Below are positions 35,901-46,207 of a DNA stretch of 64,000 bases, piece after piece (position 1 is the stretch's first letter; each line of letters opens with the position of its first letter). The notes under the pieces were generated by a model. It did no database searches. It saw only the letters and a list, made by a program, of their open reading frames with translations, and was not told where the DNA came from. The position numbers and the translations under genes are program-made. This DNA comes from Branchiostoma floridae (taxonomy: Eukaryota > Chordata > Leptocardii > Amphioxiformes > Branchiostomatidae): positions 16,016,897 to 16,080,896 of the forward strand of contig NC_049993.1 of NCBI RefSeq assembly GCF_000003815.2, in the 5' to 3' direction.

Positions 35901-38900
35901 CAGTAAGGGCCAGCTTGAATAATACATATGTACTGACAGAAGTTAGGGAGTATCTGTATTTTACAATTATGTAATATGACTTCCCTATGAAGTATCTCTT
36001 ATGAATTAGATTAAGGTGACATAGAATTAATTTCATATAGTTAGGCTCTGTTGAATTACATGTATGATGAAGTTTTTTTTCTGCTCTCTTACAGCAAGAC
36101 CACTTCACACAAATGTCAAATGAATTCTTNNNNNNNNNNNNNNNNNNNNNNNNNNNNNNNNNNNNNNNNNNNNNNNNNNNNNNNNNNNNNNNNNNNNNNN
36201 NNNNNNNNNNNNNNNNNNNNNNNNNNNNNCGGTCAGCGTTAACCTTTGACCCAGGTAAACATCCAAGCATCAGACCTTCAATGGCCTAGGTAAACATCAG
36301 ACCTTTGACCTAAGGCCAGGTCAACATCAGACCTTTGACCCAAATAAAAATCTGACCTATGACCCAGCAAGCTAACATCAGACCTACATGTATGACCCAG
36401 GTCAACATAACACCTTTGACCCAAGAAACTAAACATCAGACCACCACTCACCTGGTCATCTAGAAATTTGCACATTTTGCAAATTTAACAGAGGTTTTCA
36501 CTATAATATATTTTGTAATTTCTATTTTGTAATTTTTATCTGGCAGACAACCTGCGAGATATCACAGACCACTTTATCAAGCTTCAGAAGGAGGCGGAGG
36601 AAGAGGGAGATGCGGACATCAATTCCCTCACAGACACTCACATCCGACAGACCATCGTTGACATCTTCGGTGGTGAGAGGACTTGGTCACAAAAAATTTA
36701 CATTGTGCATGACATTTTTTAAAGCCTCAAACCTCATACAAAATCCAACTTACTTGTGTACAACCTTACAACAGATGTGTTGATTTAAGTTTCATGATAT
36801 TCTGGGTTTCTTTATAAGCAGCTTCTTGATTGCAGCTACTGTTTACACATTATATTATGATTTAATTCTACATTTATTCATCCTCATTTTTACCTTCGTT
36901 GCCTGGCAGAATTGTTACAAATAAGACCATGGAAGTGTAAGATTTTGTTGCTGACAGCTGCCCTGGACACGACGGTCCAGTCAACTTACTGGTCGGTTCT
37001 GCTGATGATCCTGAAATGACATGGAAATGTATCATACTGTATAAATGCAGAGACTTTCGTGGTGGTTTTATATTTGCAATTTTCATGGTGGCCACTGAAC
37101 TGCGAACCTAAAACCACCGCGAATATATATTCATAATACAGTATATGACTACAGTACAGTACTGTAAGTAATTCCGTGCTATGGCGCTACCGCGAATTCA
37201 AAACCTCTGCGAATTCCAAACCACAGGGAACACCCCGTTTTCCCGCTGCCACAAAATTAAATCCCAGCAAACTTAAATGCATTCACAATATTCAGTTGTT
37301 ATCTTTCTGTGTCTGACAGCGGCCCTGGACACGACCGTGCAGTCAATGCGCTGGTCCATCGTACTGCTGGCTGCCCACCCTGAAGTGCAGGAGAAGCTAG
37401 CAGCCGAGCTGGACAGTGTCGTGGAGCGGAACAGACAACCATCGCTTGCAGACCGCTCTGCCCTGCCGTACATGGATTCTACGATCAACGAGGTCCTGCG
37501 GTTTGGGATCGTGGTCCCACTGTCTGTACCTCACGCCACAACTGTGGACACTACCCTGAGTAAGAGCTTTCTTTGTTACATTTGCAGAGAAACAAGAAAG
37601 TTATGTTTTCATTGCCAGAACTTCATTAGAGGTAGTATGGATGTGGAAGACGTGTGTGTGTGTGTGTGTGAGTGTGCATGTGCATGTGTGCATGCATGTG
37701 TGTGTGGGTGTGCATGTGTGGATGGCGTGTGTGTGAGTGTGTGGATGAATTGTACATATGTTTGATAGGTATGTTAGGGCAAAAAAAGGTCAAGTTTGAC
37801 AATGGGCCTCCTTTTAGCTTTCTATGGTGTTGCAGCAGAACTTCTAAGTTTTGATATCTCATGTTCTTGACTCTTGACTATTATCTTTTTATTATCAATG
37901 GTGAAACATTTATAATACATCGCTCAAAACAGTAATGCTGCTACAGTAAGCATTAGCTCAGTGCCCAGGTCCACATGGCCTTGCAATGAGCAAACTCATT
38001 AAAAAAATGTGGCAATATTATAATAAAACAACTCCCTGTCTGTCACCCAGTGGGTTATGAGATCCCCAAAGGAACTTGGATCATGCCCAACCTGTGGAAT
38101 GCCGTGCGAGATCCCGAGATCTGGGGCGATCCCAACGTGTTCCGCCCCGAACGCTTCCTGGATGACGATGGGAAAGTCTTACCTAAACCATCTGCACTCA
38201 TGCCTTTCAGGTAGGTGAATATAGAGGTTGTAATTATATCTGGGACATGTTCGGGCATGACGCACCCGCCATGACACATGAGTCGTTGGTTGGAAGTCCT
38301 CCTAGGAGACGGATACTCCGAACAACAAAGCTGCATCTGCTGGAGCCGCCTCACACGTTGCATACAGTTGCCCCTGTGAGACTTAGTGCTCCAATAGACG
38401 AAAGGGTGGAGAAGGAATTGCACACCCCTCCTTCACCATAAAAAGTCATGTGCAGGTCAGGCAAACAGGCAAATGCCTGTCTGCCTGCTCATCTGTCGAA
38501 TCGACAGGAGAATCCAAAATATTTGGGATACAAATTGTTTTCGCTGACACCTGCAACTACCAATATGGCAGATTGTTCATTCTGACCCATGTAGTGCCCA
38601 TTTGCACATAGGTTAGCAAGTTACGTTAATTTCAGTTTCAGCAGTGATGTTTTTACAGGGAGGGGTTGCTAGCCCTTCCCCTTTAACGTGGTCGATGCAC
38701 CTCTTCGAACTCCAGACCTCCATTTTAAGTCCCTTCCAAAATACTTGAATGTGTAAGCATAACCAAGATGCCCTTCCCAGGATCATTTATTCATTTATTT
38801 GTTCAGCTGTTTACAAACAGCCAGGGCTGCCCTACTAACCGTAGGCTATCGTCAAGGGCTAACCCTGTACATGTTTGCACATGTTCGCACACGACGGGTT

Positions 38901-39453
38901 ATACCGCCCCTTACGGGGTGACACACCCGTCCGGGTGAATGATGTAGATCACCATGTGGCTGATACGAGACAGAGGTTCGCCAGGCCTCCATCCGGGTGA
39001 TTTGAAGTGAATCACCAACTCCCGACAGAAGGATTTGCACCAACACACACCGCACTATCGCACGTGTGGGGGTTCTTTAACGTGCATGGGGTATGGCTCT
39101 CCCCATACACGGGACCTCCATTTAACGTCCTATCCGAGGGACGACTCATTTTTCACTTGAGTAAAGTGAGGAAAGTCGTGTAAAGTGCCTTTCCCAAGGG
39201 CACAAGACCGGCAACACGGCAGGCGGATTCGAACCGGTGACCTCTCGGTCACGGGCCGAATACACTACCACTTCCCAGGATCAAACTTGGGTCTCCCAGT
39301 TCCCACCTAATTGCAACCATGAGCTCAACTGTGAAGCTGCCACCAGTTGTACTACATTTATTACTGTGTTCCCTACTATTGCTGAAGCCTGGACACATTT
39401 TTAAACTGGGACCCAGCCAGGACGAAAAATAGATTGTTGTTTATCAAGGAAAT

Positions 39454-39485
<32 letters not shown>

Positions 39486-39827
39486 CCGTTTTGTGTGTTC
39501 TGTGTCTTGTATTTTATGCTTTTGATTCCCTATCGTTGCCAGACCGGACCCTGGTTGGAAATGTGACCACTGCAGCAGACAGATAGAACTCAATGTAGAA
39601 TAATGCTAATCCACCCTTCTCTTTCCTGCAGTGCTGGTCGCCGAGCCTGTCCAGGTGAACCCATGGCCAGAGCTGACATCTTCCTCCTGCTGGCAGGACT
39701 GGTGCAGAAGTTCAAGTTCAGCCTGCCGGAGGGAGAGGGGCCGCCCGACCTCGCCCCAGATCCCAAGGGCGCGGGACTCTTCTGTATTGCCTGTCCCTAC
39801 AAGGTGGTGATGACCCACAGGAAGTAA
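32653..39827 (+). CDS. Cytochrome P450, clan 2 (CYP2-like), 9 visible exons, one exon missing at a gap
   Basis: A membrane-anchored mono-oxygenase, by family in the ER and fed by P450 reductase. Exons: 32653-32794, 33153-33326, 33936-34029, 34441-34599, 35266-35387, 36547-36672, 37320-37559, 38051-38210, 39632-39827; GT-AG, phases agree. They encode 470 residues: N-terminal anchor (about 4-27), proline hinge PPGP (34-37), C-helix WKLQR (125-129), RYKMEDEDF (190-198), I-helix AALDTT (273-278, Ala replacing the usual Gly), K-helix EVLR (330-333), PERF (385-388), and heme loop FSAGRRACPG (405-414) with ligand Cys412. Against CYP2 proteins about 30 residues (G-helix) are missing after TPxx at 230. 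Both neighbours are phase 1, so the missing exon should be a multiple of 3 and probably lies in or near the gap 36130-36229. Substrate and subfamily unknown. An AATAAA follows at 40022. Confidence 0.92.
32844..32935. repeat. (GT)n microsatellite in P450 intron 1
   Basis: About 92 bases of GT with single C and A interruptions. Open frames reading CVCVCV or HTHTHT are artefacts. Confidence 0.97.
36130..36229. other. Assembly gap (100 N) in the P450 gene
   Basis: A fixed-size gap of unknown true length in the intron where a P450 exon is expected. A minisatellite borders it on the right. Confidence 0.99.
36238..36450. repeat. Minisatellite with DR1-like motifs in P450 intron
   Basis: Imperfect units of about 25-30 bp built on AACATCAGACCTTTGACCCA. 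On the minus strand four units read GGTCAAAGGT(C/T/G) in DR1 form (36241-36252, 36299-36312, 36329-36341, 36411-36422), i.e. two nuclear-receptor half-sites separated by one base. Whether this is used or accidental cannot be told. Confidence 0.75.
36958..37033 (+). pseudogene. Broken duplicate of the P450 I-helix exon
   Basis: After an intact acceptor (GCTGACAG) in the correct phase, the sequence reads AALDTTVQSTYWSVLLMILK and stops at 37017-37019. It matches the start of the exon at 37320, including the DTTVQS I-helix motif. A deletion of about four bases near 37004 shifts the frame. Similarity ends where the MITE at 37034 begins. It is a decayed tandem exon copy, possibly once an alternative exon. 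If spliced it would end the protein before the heme loop. Confidence 0.85.
37034..37291. repeat. MITE copy 3 (CGCGAA-TTAAA family)
   Basis: It begins TACTGTATAAATGCAGAGAC and ends in AAATGCATTCACAATATTCA, with AAAACCACCGCGAATAT and CTACCGCGAATTCAAAACC inside. It separates the broken I-helix exon from the intact one, and appears to have inserted into the duplicate exon. Confidence 0.7.
37652..37745. repeat. GT-rich microsatellite in P450 intron
   Basis: GTGTGTGT interrupted by GCATGTGCATG and GGATGGCGTG. It starts about 90 bases after the exon ending at 37559. Confidence 0.85.
38786..39270 (-). mobile_element. tRNA-derived SINE in the last P450 intron
   Basis: A 485-bp retroposon in minus orientation. 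The 5' end (39270) has a tRNA-like promoter with box A-like TAGTGTATTCGG and box B GGTTCGAATCC (39225-39235). The 3' end (38786) is an AATAAATGAATAAA tail. It is flanked by a perfect 13-bp target duplication, CTTCCCAGGATCA (38773-38785 and 39271-39283). A fragment of its body recurs at 63808-63910. The clean duplication suggests a fairly young insertion. Confidence 0.93.
39456..39485. repeat. (TA)n microsatellite
   Basis: Two TA runs separated by TG in the last P450 intron. Confidence 0.85.
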
Positions 39828-41840
39828 TTACCTATGACCCAGGAAGTGAATGGTTGTGACCAAGAGATGTTGTACTCTTTGTTATCAGTTATCAGTAATG
39901 TTAAGAAAATTTGTGCCTTTGGCTATGTATTATATCATGGTTACAAATTGGAGCTGAAAGCCTTTAGAAGTCTAGAAACTCAAGATTTTTAACCTGAACA
40001 TTTACATTTCTTAAGAAAGTTAATAAAAATTCAATATGTGAACATTCCATCAACAGTGAAGAATCAAAATTAAGAGAGTGTAAGAAGATATGCAGAGACC
40101 ATGATTAAGTGCAAGACAAGTCTTGTTGAGATGGCAATTTCTAGGGTTGTTTTTTTCAAGGTTTGATTGATTTATGCAGAGTCAAGTAAAACCCTTAGAA
40201 TACTTGATTTTTTTAAAAGGATATTATCTAAATGGAATAAAGGTATGGTGTGATCCTGTGTAAAGGTAACTGTACATAGATAGAGGACAGGTTTACTTCT
40301 TAAATGTCTAGTTAAGATCTTGAAGTAGGTATTTAATACCTGCCAGATATAAATTAACGCCACTTGCTGCATCAACACATGATCTCCAGATTGCAGTTAC
40401 CAGGCAACAGAGGTTTGATTGACCTTGGAGATCTCAGAAGTAGTGTGAAAAGAAGGACATCTATGTGTGTGACCTTGCCAGTGTGAATACACTGGACATA
40501 GCTGCTTGGAATCGTGGTGTGAAGACTAGCCGACTGCTGCCTACCCGTGTCAGGGATCTCAGCAGCAGTATAATCAAATAATGGATACTACTAATATTAA
40601 TGAGTATAGCAAAAATCTTTTGGGATTGAGTAGTTGCTTGCAAACAAATCTAACAATTTTAGTCAATGAATCTCTAAATTTTAATCAATAGGACTCACTT
40701 CATGTTACATACAGTATCATAAAGTTGTATCAAATCAGTAAGGGAATGTGATGTTATTGTACTTAGGTTATCCATTGGAAAAAATATATTGTCCTAATCT
40801 TGCCATGTAGGGGAATATAAAATCTACTGCGACCAAACCAACTCTGTATTGTTTGTATTGTTTATGTGGTTAACTGAAGCAATATTTTTTATTCAGTTTG
40901 CTGATATAGCTAGGGTGAAGGCTGATGTTATGACTGATACATATGGGCAAAGTATATGTGTATGGAGAGCAGTCTTTATTTCCTTTGCCAAGAAACTTTT
41001 GTAAAAGTTTTCTGTGTCTGTCTGTGTTTGTACGTAAATGAACACCATAACTCGAGAAGGCCTGAAGGCAGATTGATATTTGTTTGTTTGTTTGTGCCTT
41101 TATTTCAACTCGATAAATACTCCATCGGCGGTGCAGGTAAGACCCCCTTTGCGGTTTTTTTGGAACTGTATGAGAACACAAATCCTTGTTTTGAGCAAAA
41201 CTCTTTTTTTAAATCGCCCTGAAGCGGTAAACACGCAGACCGCAACCAGAAAACTACCGCAAACATCCATCTGCGTTAAGAGTATCCCTTCCCCCGACAG
41301 CATTTAGAGCAGAAGCCAGTTGATCAAGGAGTCTCTGACATCACGCTTCAAGGTCACACGTAGCGCCATGGTGCCAGACTCAATATCTCGGCCTTTACTT
41401 CCTGGCCCTTTCCCAACTGCCTTTTACCCTGAACACTGTGGGATATCTGGCGATGTTCCCAATACACCGCCAGCTCAAAGTGGGATCCGACTGTAGAATT
41501 TTTCTGTTCCTGAGAACTGAACTCTTACGAATAATGTCTAAGTTAACATTATATTTTGATAAAAGAATGACAAGCGTGACTTCCTATTACTAAGTATTTT
41601 CTTTCTTTTTTTTTCGGTCTTTTTTAGCCAGGAGATACACAGACGAATATATATATTTTTTTATTAAATGTAGTCTCGTTTGCCAAAGAACTTCTCCAGT
41701 TGGTTTCATAACAAAGTGTTTTTATCTGTTCTGAATACAAGTCTATCGTGCCTGTTACAAGACTTCCGGATAACTTCTCATAAACTTCAGCTCAAGTAAA
41801 TAACACAGCTACTCTACAAGCAGCGCGGCCTTGTACACAC
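39828..41840. other. P450 3' flank and intergenic DNA
   Basis: The 3' UTR of the P450 probably ends after AATAAA at 40022-40027. Beyond that, no gene or clear repeat was recognised except a weak CGCAAAC/GCGGTT-rich patch at 41140-41275 that may be an old copy of the CGCGAA MITE. Confidence 0.45.
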
Positions 41841-41842
41841 AA

Positions 41843-41924
41843 CATCCTGTTTTTTCCGGTATCTTCATGTAAGTCATCAATTTCCGCCTGACTTCCGAAC
41901 CCACCAGATCGGACTGTATATTAA
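41843..41924 (+). promoter_or_regulatory. Proximal promoter of Kazal gene 1
   Basis: ATCCTGTTTT (about 41844), TTTCCGCCTGACTTCCGAAC (41881-41900) and a TATA-like TATATTAA (41917-41924) lie in the same order as in the second Kazal gene. ACTTCCG matches an ETS-type site. The start codon is 87 bases beyond the TATA word. Confidence 0.6.
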
Positions 41925-42010
41925 GGATGAAACCTTGTTCCGCTCTCACAAACCAGGACAACACTTCTCAGCTCACCAGTACAACAGGATCACCGAGAAG
42001 AACCTTCAAG

Positions 42011-45000
42011 ATGAAGACGTCCGTGGCAGCCCTACTTCTTGCCCTGATTGTTGCAGGTACGTTCCGGAAATTGCCTATTTGAGTTTGTCTTCAAAATACG
42101 TTGATCATGATTTGACAAAATCGGGGAAAACAATGCCTTTTTACATGGTCGATTCGTATACTGACCACAAAGAAAAATTTAATGTAATGGTTGCATTTTT
42201 CTGTTGAATCAAAGGAACGTGTAGCTTTAAAAATAGAGCGTTTCTTCATCTATCTTGAACATTCTTTTACCACATGATTTCCTTCTGTTGATGAGAAATG
42301 TAGCGTTAACGTTTAATACGTGTTTGTTTCCTTGCCAGTTTCCCTGTCGCCCCCCGTTGAGAGCCGTGTGGTCCCAGGGTTTGAAGGGGGTTTCCGGAGA
42401 TGTGACTGGCACTGTATACACCTGTATGACCCCGTGTGCGGCAGTGACGGTCAACAATACAGTAACAGCTGCTTCCTGGGAATTGCACAGTGCATGGAGT
42501 AAGTATGGTGAAAATGTTGCCCTTATTCATACGCATATAAGCAATTCATATCAAATCATATTCCTAATTAATGTAGACAAACTTTAATTGAAAACACATC
42601 AGATTCTGTTCCTGCATTTAACCGTCACAAAGAAGAGAGAAGAATCGAATTCACTTGGTGGAAGACTATAAATTCCCGTGTTAGGTTGATATTGCATATC
42701 TGTTACGTATCTGTCAACTATTCGTTAGTCGCGACCTGTGGGTATATATGTACAGTATTGACATTCATTTGAAAAGGTAATAAAATAATCCTTGCCTTCT
42801 GGGTTATATTCATAAAGTGCAAAAACAACAGCTAACTAGAGTTCCTCGAACACATATCTTCGCCAAATAAACAATTTCTATGGAAGATAGTTCTTTTTGA
42901 ATGATTAATGTGTATAAGTCCATATGTTATCTAGTCACATCATGTAGTGGTTGGTTGGATTATGAACATTGTGAGTAGATTAGTCTATTCTGTCGGTGTA
43001 CATAATGTAGCAAATGTTTTGGCGATGTGAATGAATGTCTTTGCATAATCAGAACAATTTGTACAGGTATGAGGTTACTGTTCTATTTTGTGTTGTCATA
43101 ATTACTTTCGGAGAGCTGGTTATGTTTTGGGTAGCGTTTGTATGTATGTATGTATGTATGTATGTATGTATGTATGTATGTATGTATGTATGTAGAAACC
43201 AGCAAATTGAAGACCGGCTGAATGGATTGAAGTGATATTTGGTATGTGGGTAGGTCTTGGAAACCTGGAAACCACAGGAAGTCACGCCGATAATTGCATT
43301 CGTCACTCACCAAACCCCGGCCACTGTTGTTCCTTCCAATTTACGGAACTTTTTAACTCACCAAGGGTCATCTAAGGGCCATATGTAAGGATTGCTACGA
43401 CCCCCGCCTTGGTGAACGTTTGTTTCAATCTCATGAAAATAGAAAGTAAAGTTTTGCAGTCGCGAGTTAAGTCAGAGGTATTTTACAGAGTCCAAGGTTA
43501 TGATTTCTGCGACTGTCCGATGACAGCCGCCTGTCACCTTTGGCGATTTGTATTTCTCGCAATGATGTCAGTTCTTTCTAGCCGACCTTTCCCTTACAAC
43601 ATGACATCTCTGTTAAGAGTTGAGGAATGCGTGAATAATTGACGGTGACCCTTTTGACCTAAGTGCTGTTCTTCAACATGTTGGGTTTGTCTTGTCCCAG
43701 CACTTGGTCACTTGTTGTTTTAACCTAGTTCACAGATGTAAGTACTATGTGTTACAAGCCGTCATTGTTCAATTATGTTATATTACTGACTTTACATAGT
43801 ACTTATTCGTTTGTTTAGACCCATGTAGTGTTACTGGCACATGGAACACCAAGTTTCCTTGCAGTCCATCATAAGAAAATACACATGAAGTGTCTCGTAG
43901 ATATTAGCTCTACATCTTTATATCAAGTGATATTCGTCAAGTTCCCTCTACTACATTTTTACCGTTCCCATGATATAGTGTTGCTTTTATTGTTGATCTG
44001 TATATAGATATAAGCAACACTTGTAATAGATATGTTATATTTCAACTGCTATGAATCCTTTGCTGTGTGCCGTCGTATTGACATCAATTCAGCAAGCTAT
44101 TTAATTGCTTAATTTTATAGATACGTGTTGGACACGGTCAGGCTTTGTATTTTGCTAACATGAACCATGACCATTTATAGGCATTTTTTCAGCCAGTAGT
44201 CTCTAACAGACTCCATCCTGGCGGAATAGTACACGGATGACCTAGTAACATCCCTGGTCAATCAGAATTTCATGCTTCCAAGACAGCGTCTGTTTATCAG
44301 GGAGCCTCTGCTTCCACTGGCTCCTTTGACCTACTTCTTCTCTATTTTTAGACATCTATGGGTCGATTCAAGTCCTTTCAGGTGACTCCGTCACAAGTAT
44401 TTTTCAACCGTTATAGAAGTTTCCCTAAGTAATTATATTAAATACAGAGTGATTTATATAATTTGCATCTCATTATGTTGATAATCATCCAAAGTACCTA
44501 CCTACCAAAAACAAAAAAATATCCATCAATCCCCTCAGGAGTTATCCATCTAAAAAGTTACGAAATATAACACCCACTGCAATTCCAAACAAGCTGCTAG
44601 GGGGCCCAAAATTAGACCATTGACTCCTAGTACCAACAGCTATCCACCAGTAAAAAATCACGAACCTGGCACTTCTGGAAAATTTAGGCGCAAACTTTGA
44701 TGCTCACTTGCAGTACCAAAACAATTTGCCAGGAGGCCCATTATCGAACTTGACCTTCCTTTCTGTGTCCCCTACCTATCAACCAAATATCATTAACATC
44801 CATCAAGAACATCTCGAGTTATCTTGCTTACAGACAAACGCACTTACATACAAAGCCAGCTACAGCACCATAGGTAAAAGGTAGCTAAAGCATTCTCGCA
44901 CATGGCAATCCTTTCCACAGCCGCTACAGACCTGCCAAATATCGTGGAAATCGCCCAGCTACATTTTGACTTATGCCTCCCGAAAAAACACCAAAAAAAA

Positions 45001-45474
45001 TACCAAGCTCGCTAATGTACCATAGGAAAACGCCAGGTAACCCATTTACGAACTAGGCATGCCTTTAAACAACCGCTACACACCTGCGAAAAATAAAAAA
45101 GTTCCATCCACAATTTCTCGAGTTATATCCTGTTGACCTACATACAGACCCAAGTCGGCAAAAACATAAGCTTCTTGGCGAAGCTGAAAATGGCAATAAC
45201 TAAATCCTATACTCCTTTCTTACTTCCAAATGGAGGAATAGATTTTGGTGTGTCTGTCTGTGTGTTTGTGTTTCCGGATATTTGTAGTCAGTATAGAACC
45301 TCTGAATGGATTGTATTCATATTTGGTATGTGGATAGGGGTTGGGAAGACGAAGGTCAAGGTCGATTGTTACCCCCCTGGTGTGTGACAGTGTTCTGTCT
45401 GTTTTCCCCTCCACAGCCCCTCCTTAGAACGGGCTGACGATCATGTGTGCGGACTGGACGGCGCTCTCATGTAA
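42011..45474 (+). CDS. Small secreted Kazal-type serine protease inhibitor 1 (87 aa, 3 exons)
   Basis: Exons 42011-42056, 42339-42498, 45417-45474; phases 1 and 2, GT-AG. Exon 1 encodes a signal peptide (MKTSVAALLLALIVA). The mature part is one Kazal domain with six cysteines at 37, 41, 49, 60, 67 and 80. Spacing is C-x3-C-x7-C-x10-C-x6-C-x12-C, with the family core DPVCGSDGQQYSNSC. The short C1-C2 distance is the non-classical form. Kazal domains block serine proteases by a canonical loop whose P1 residue is second after C2; here that is His43, an unusual P1. Secreted; target protease unknown. AATAAA words follow at 45810 and 45983. Paralogous to the gene at 48953. A role in digestion, mucus or defence is possible but not shown. 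Confidence 0.9.
43139..43194. repeat. (GTAT)n microsatellite
   Basis: About 14 GTAT units in intron 2 of Kazal gene 1. Confidence 0.95.
44480..45410. repeat. Dispersed repeat family in Kazal gene 1 intron 2
   Basis: Contains phrases such as GGAGTTATCCATC, CTAGGGGGCCCAAAATTAGA, ATCTCGAGTTATC and ACCTACATACAGAC in a loose tandem order. The same phrases occur at 47150-47470 and through 49255-50290 in the first intron of Kazal gene 2. Type unknown; no coding capacity. Confidence 0.55.
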
Positions 45475-46107
45475 ACAGAACTGACGGGGCTGCTCAGGAA
45501 CTACCGCTGACCTACATTTGCAATATCCAAGCAGACGATGGGATGGAAAGTCATCGCCACTGTTTTTTTCTGTATATGGCAACAGCGTTTCCTTCGACAA
45601 TCAAGAAGATGACGTGCCGCTCTTGAACTGTCGTTTACGATAACTATACCCATATGATATATTAGCTGTTTTCCCAAAGTTGGGCGCATGCAAACGTTAT
45701 GGATAAGAACTTGAATGTCCGTATTTACCCAGCTCATGTAAGGATTATATGACAACGTACAAGTCATGCACTTGAACTTTCAACGAAGTTTACAATAATA
45801 TTGTACCAAAATAAATCTTTTGCCATCGTGACGATATTTACACGTCGTTCCACAACTGTCATTCTACTGATTTTTTTAGCTTCGTCTGTTTTATGCGACT
45901 GCGATGAACATAACTTTCTGTCATATACTAGAAACAAGTTGTAACCACAAAGCCTATTATACGACATTTTCGTACATATGAAAATAAAGCCTTTCATATA
46001 AATGTTGTGTCATTGCATTATTGTTAACTGCACAGATAAGGTTTAACACTTCACGTTACAGCTAGCATACATTGGAATGGCTACAATATTACAACTTCAA
46101 AGTAACC

Positions 46108-46207
46108 NNNNNNNNNNNNNNNNNNNNNNNNNNNNNNNNNNNNNNNNNNNNNNNNNNNNNNNNNNNNNNNNNNNNNNNNNNNNNNNNNNNNNNNNNNNNN
46201 NNNNNNN
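46108..46207. other. Assembly gap (100 N)
   Basis: Fixed-size gap in the intergenic region after Kazal gene 1. Confidence 0.99.

Noticed and set aside
36094-36129. Possible P450 exon after CTCTTACAG next to the gap
   Set aside because: The preceding exon ends in phase 1, and in that frame the sequence stops at once (TGA at about 36121). No P450-like residues.
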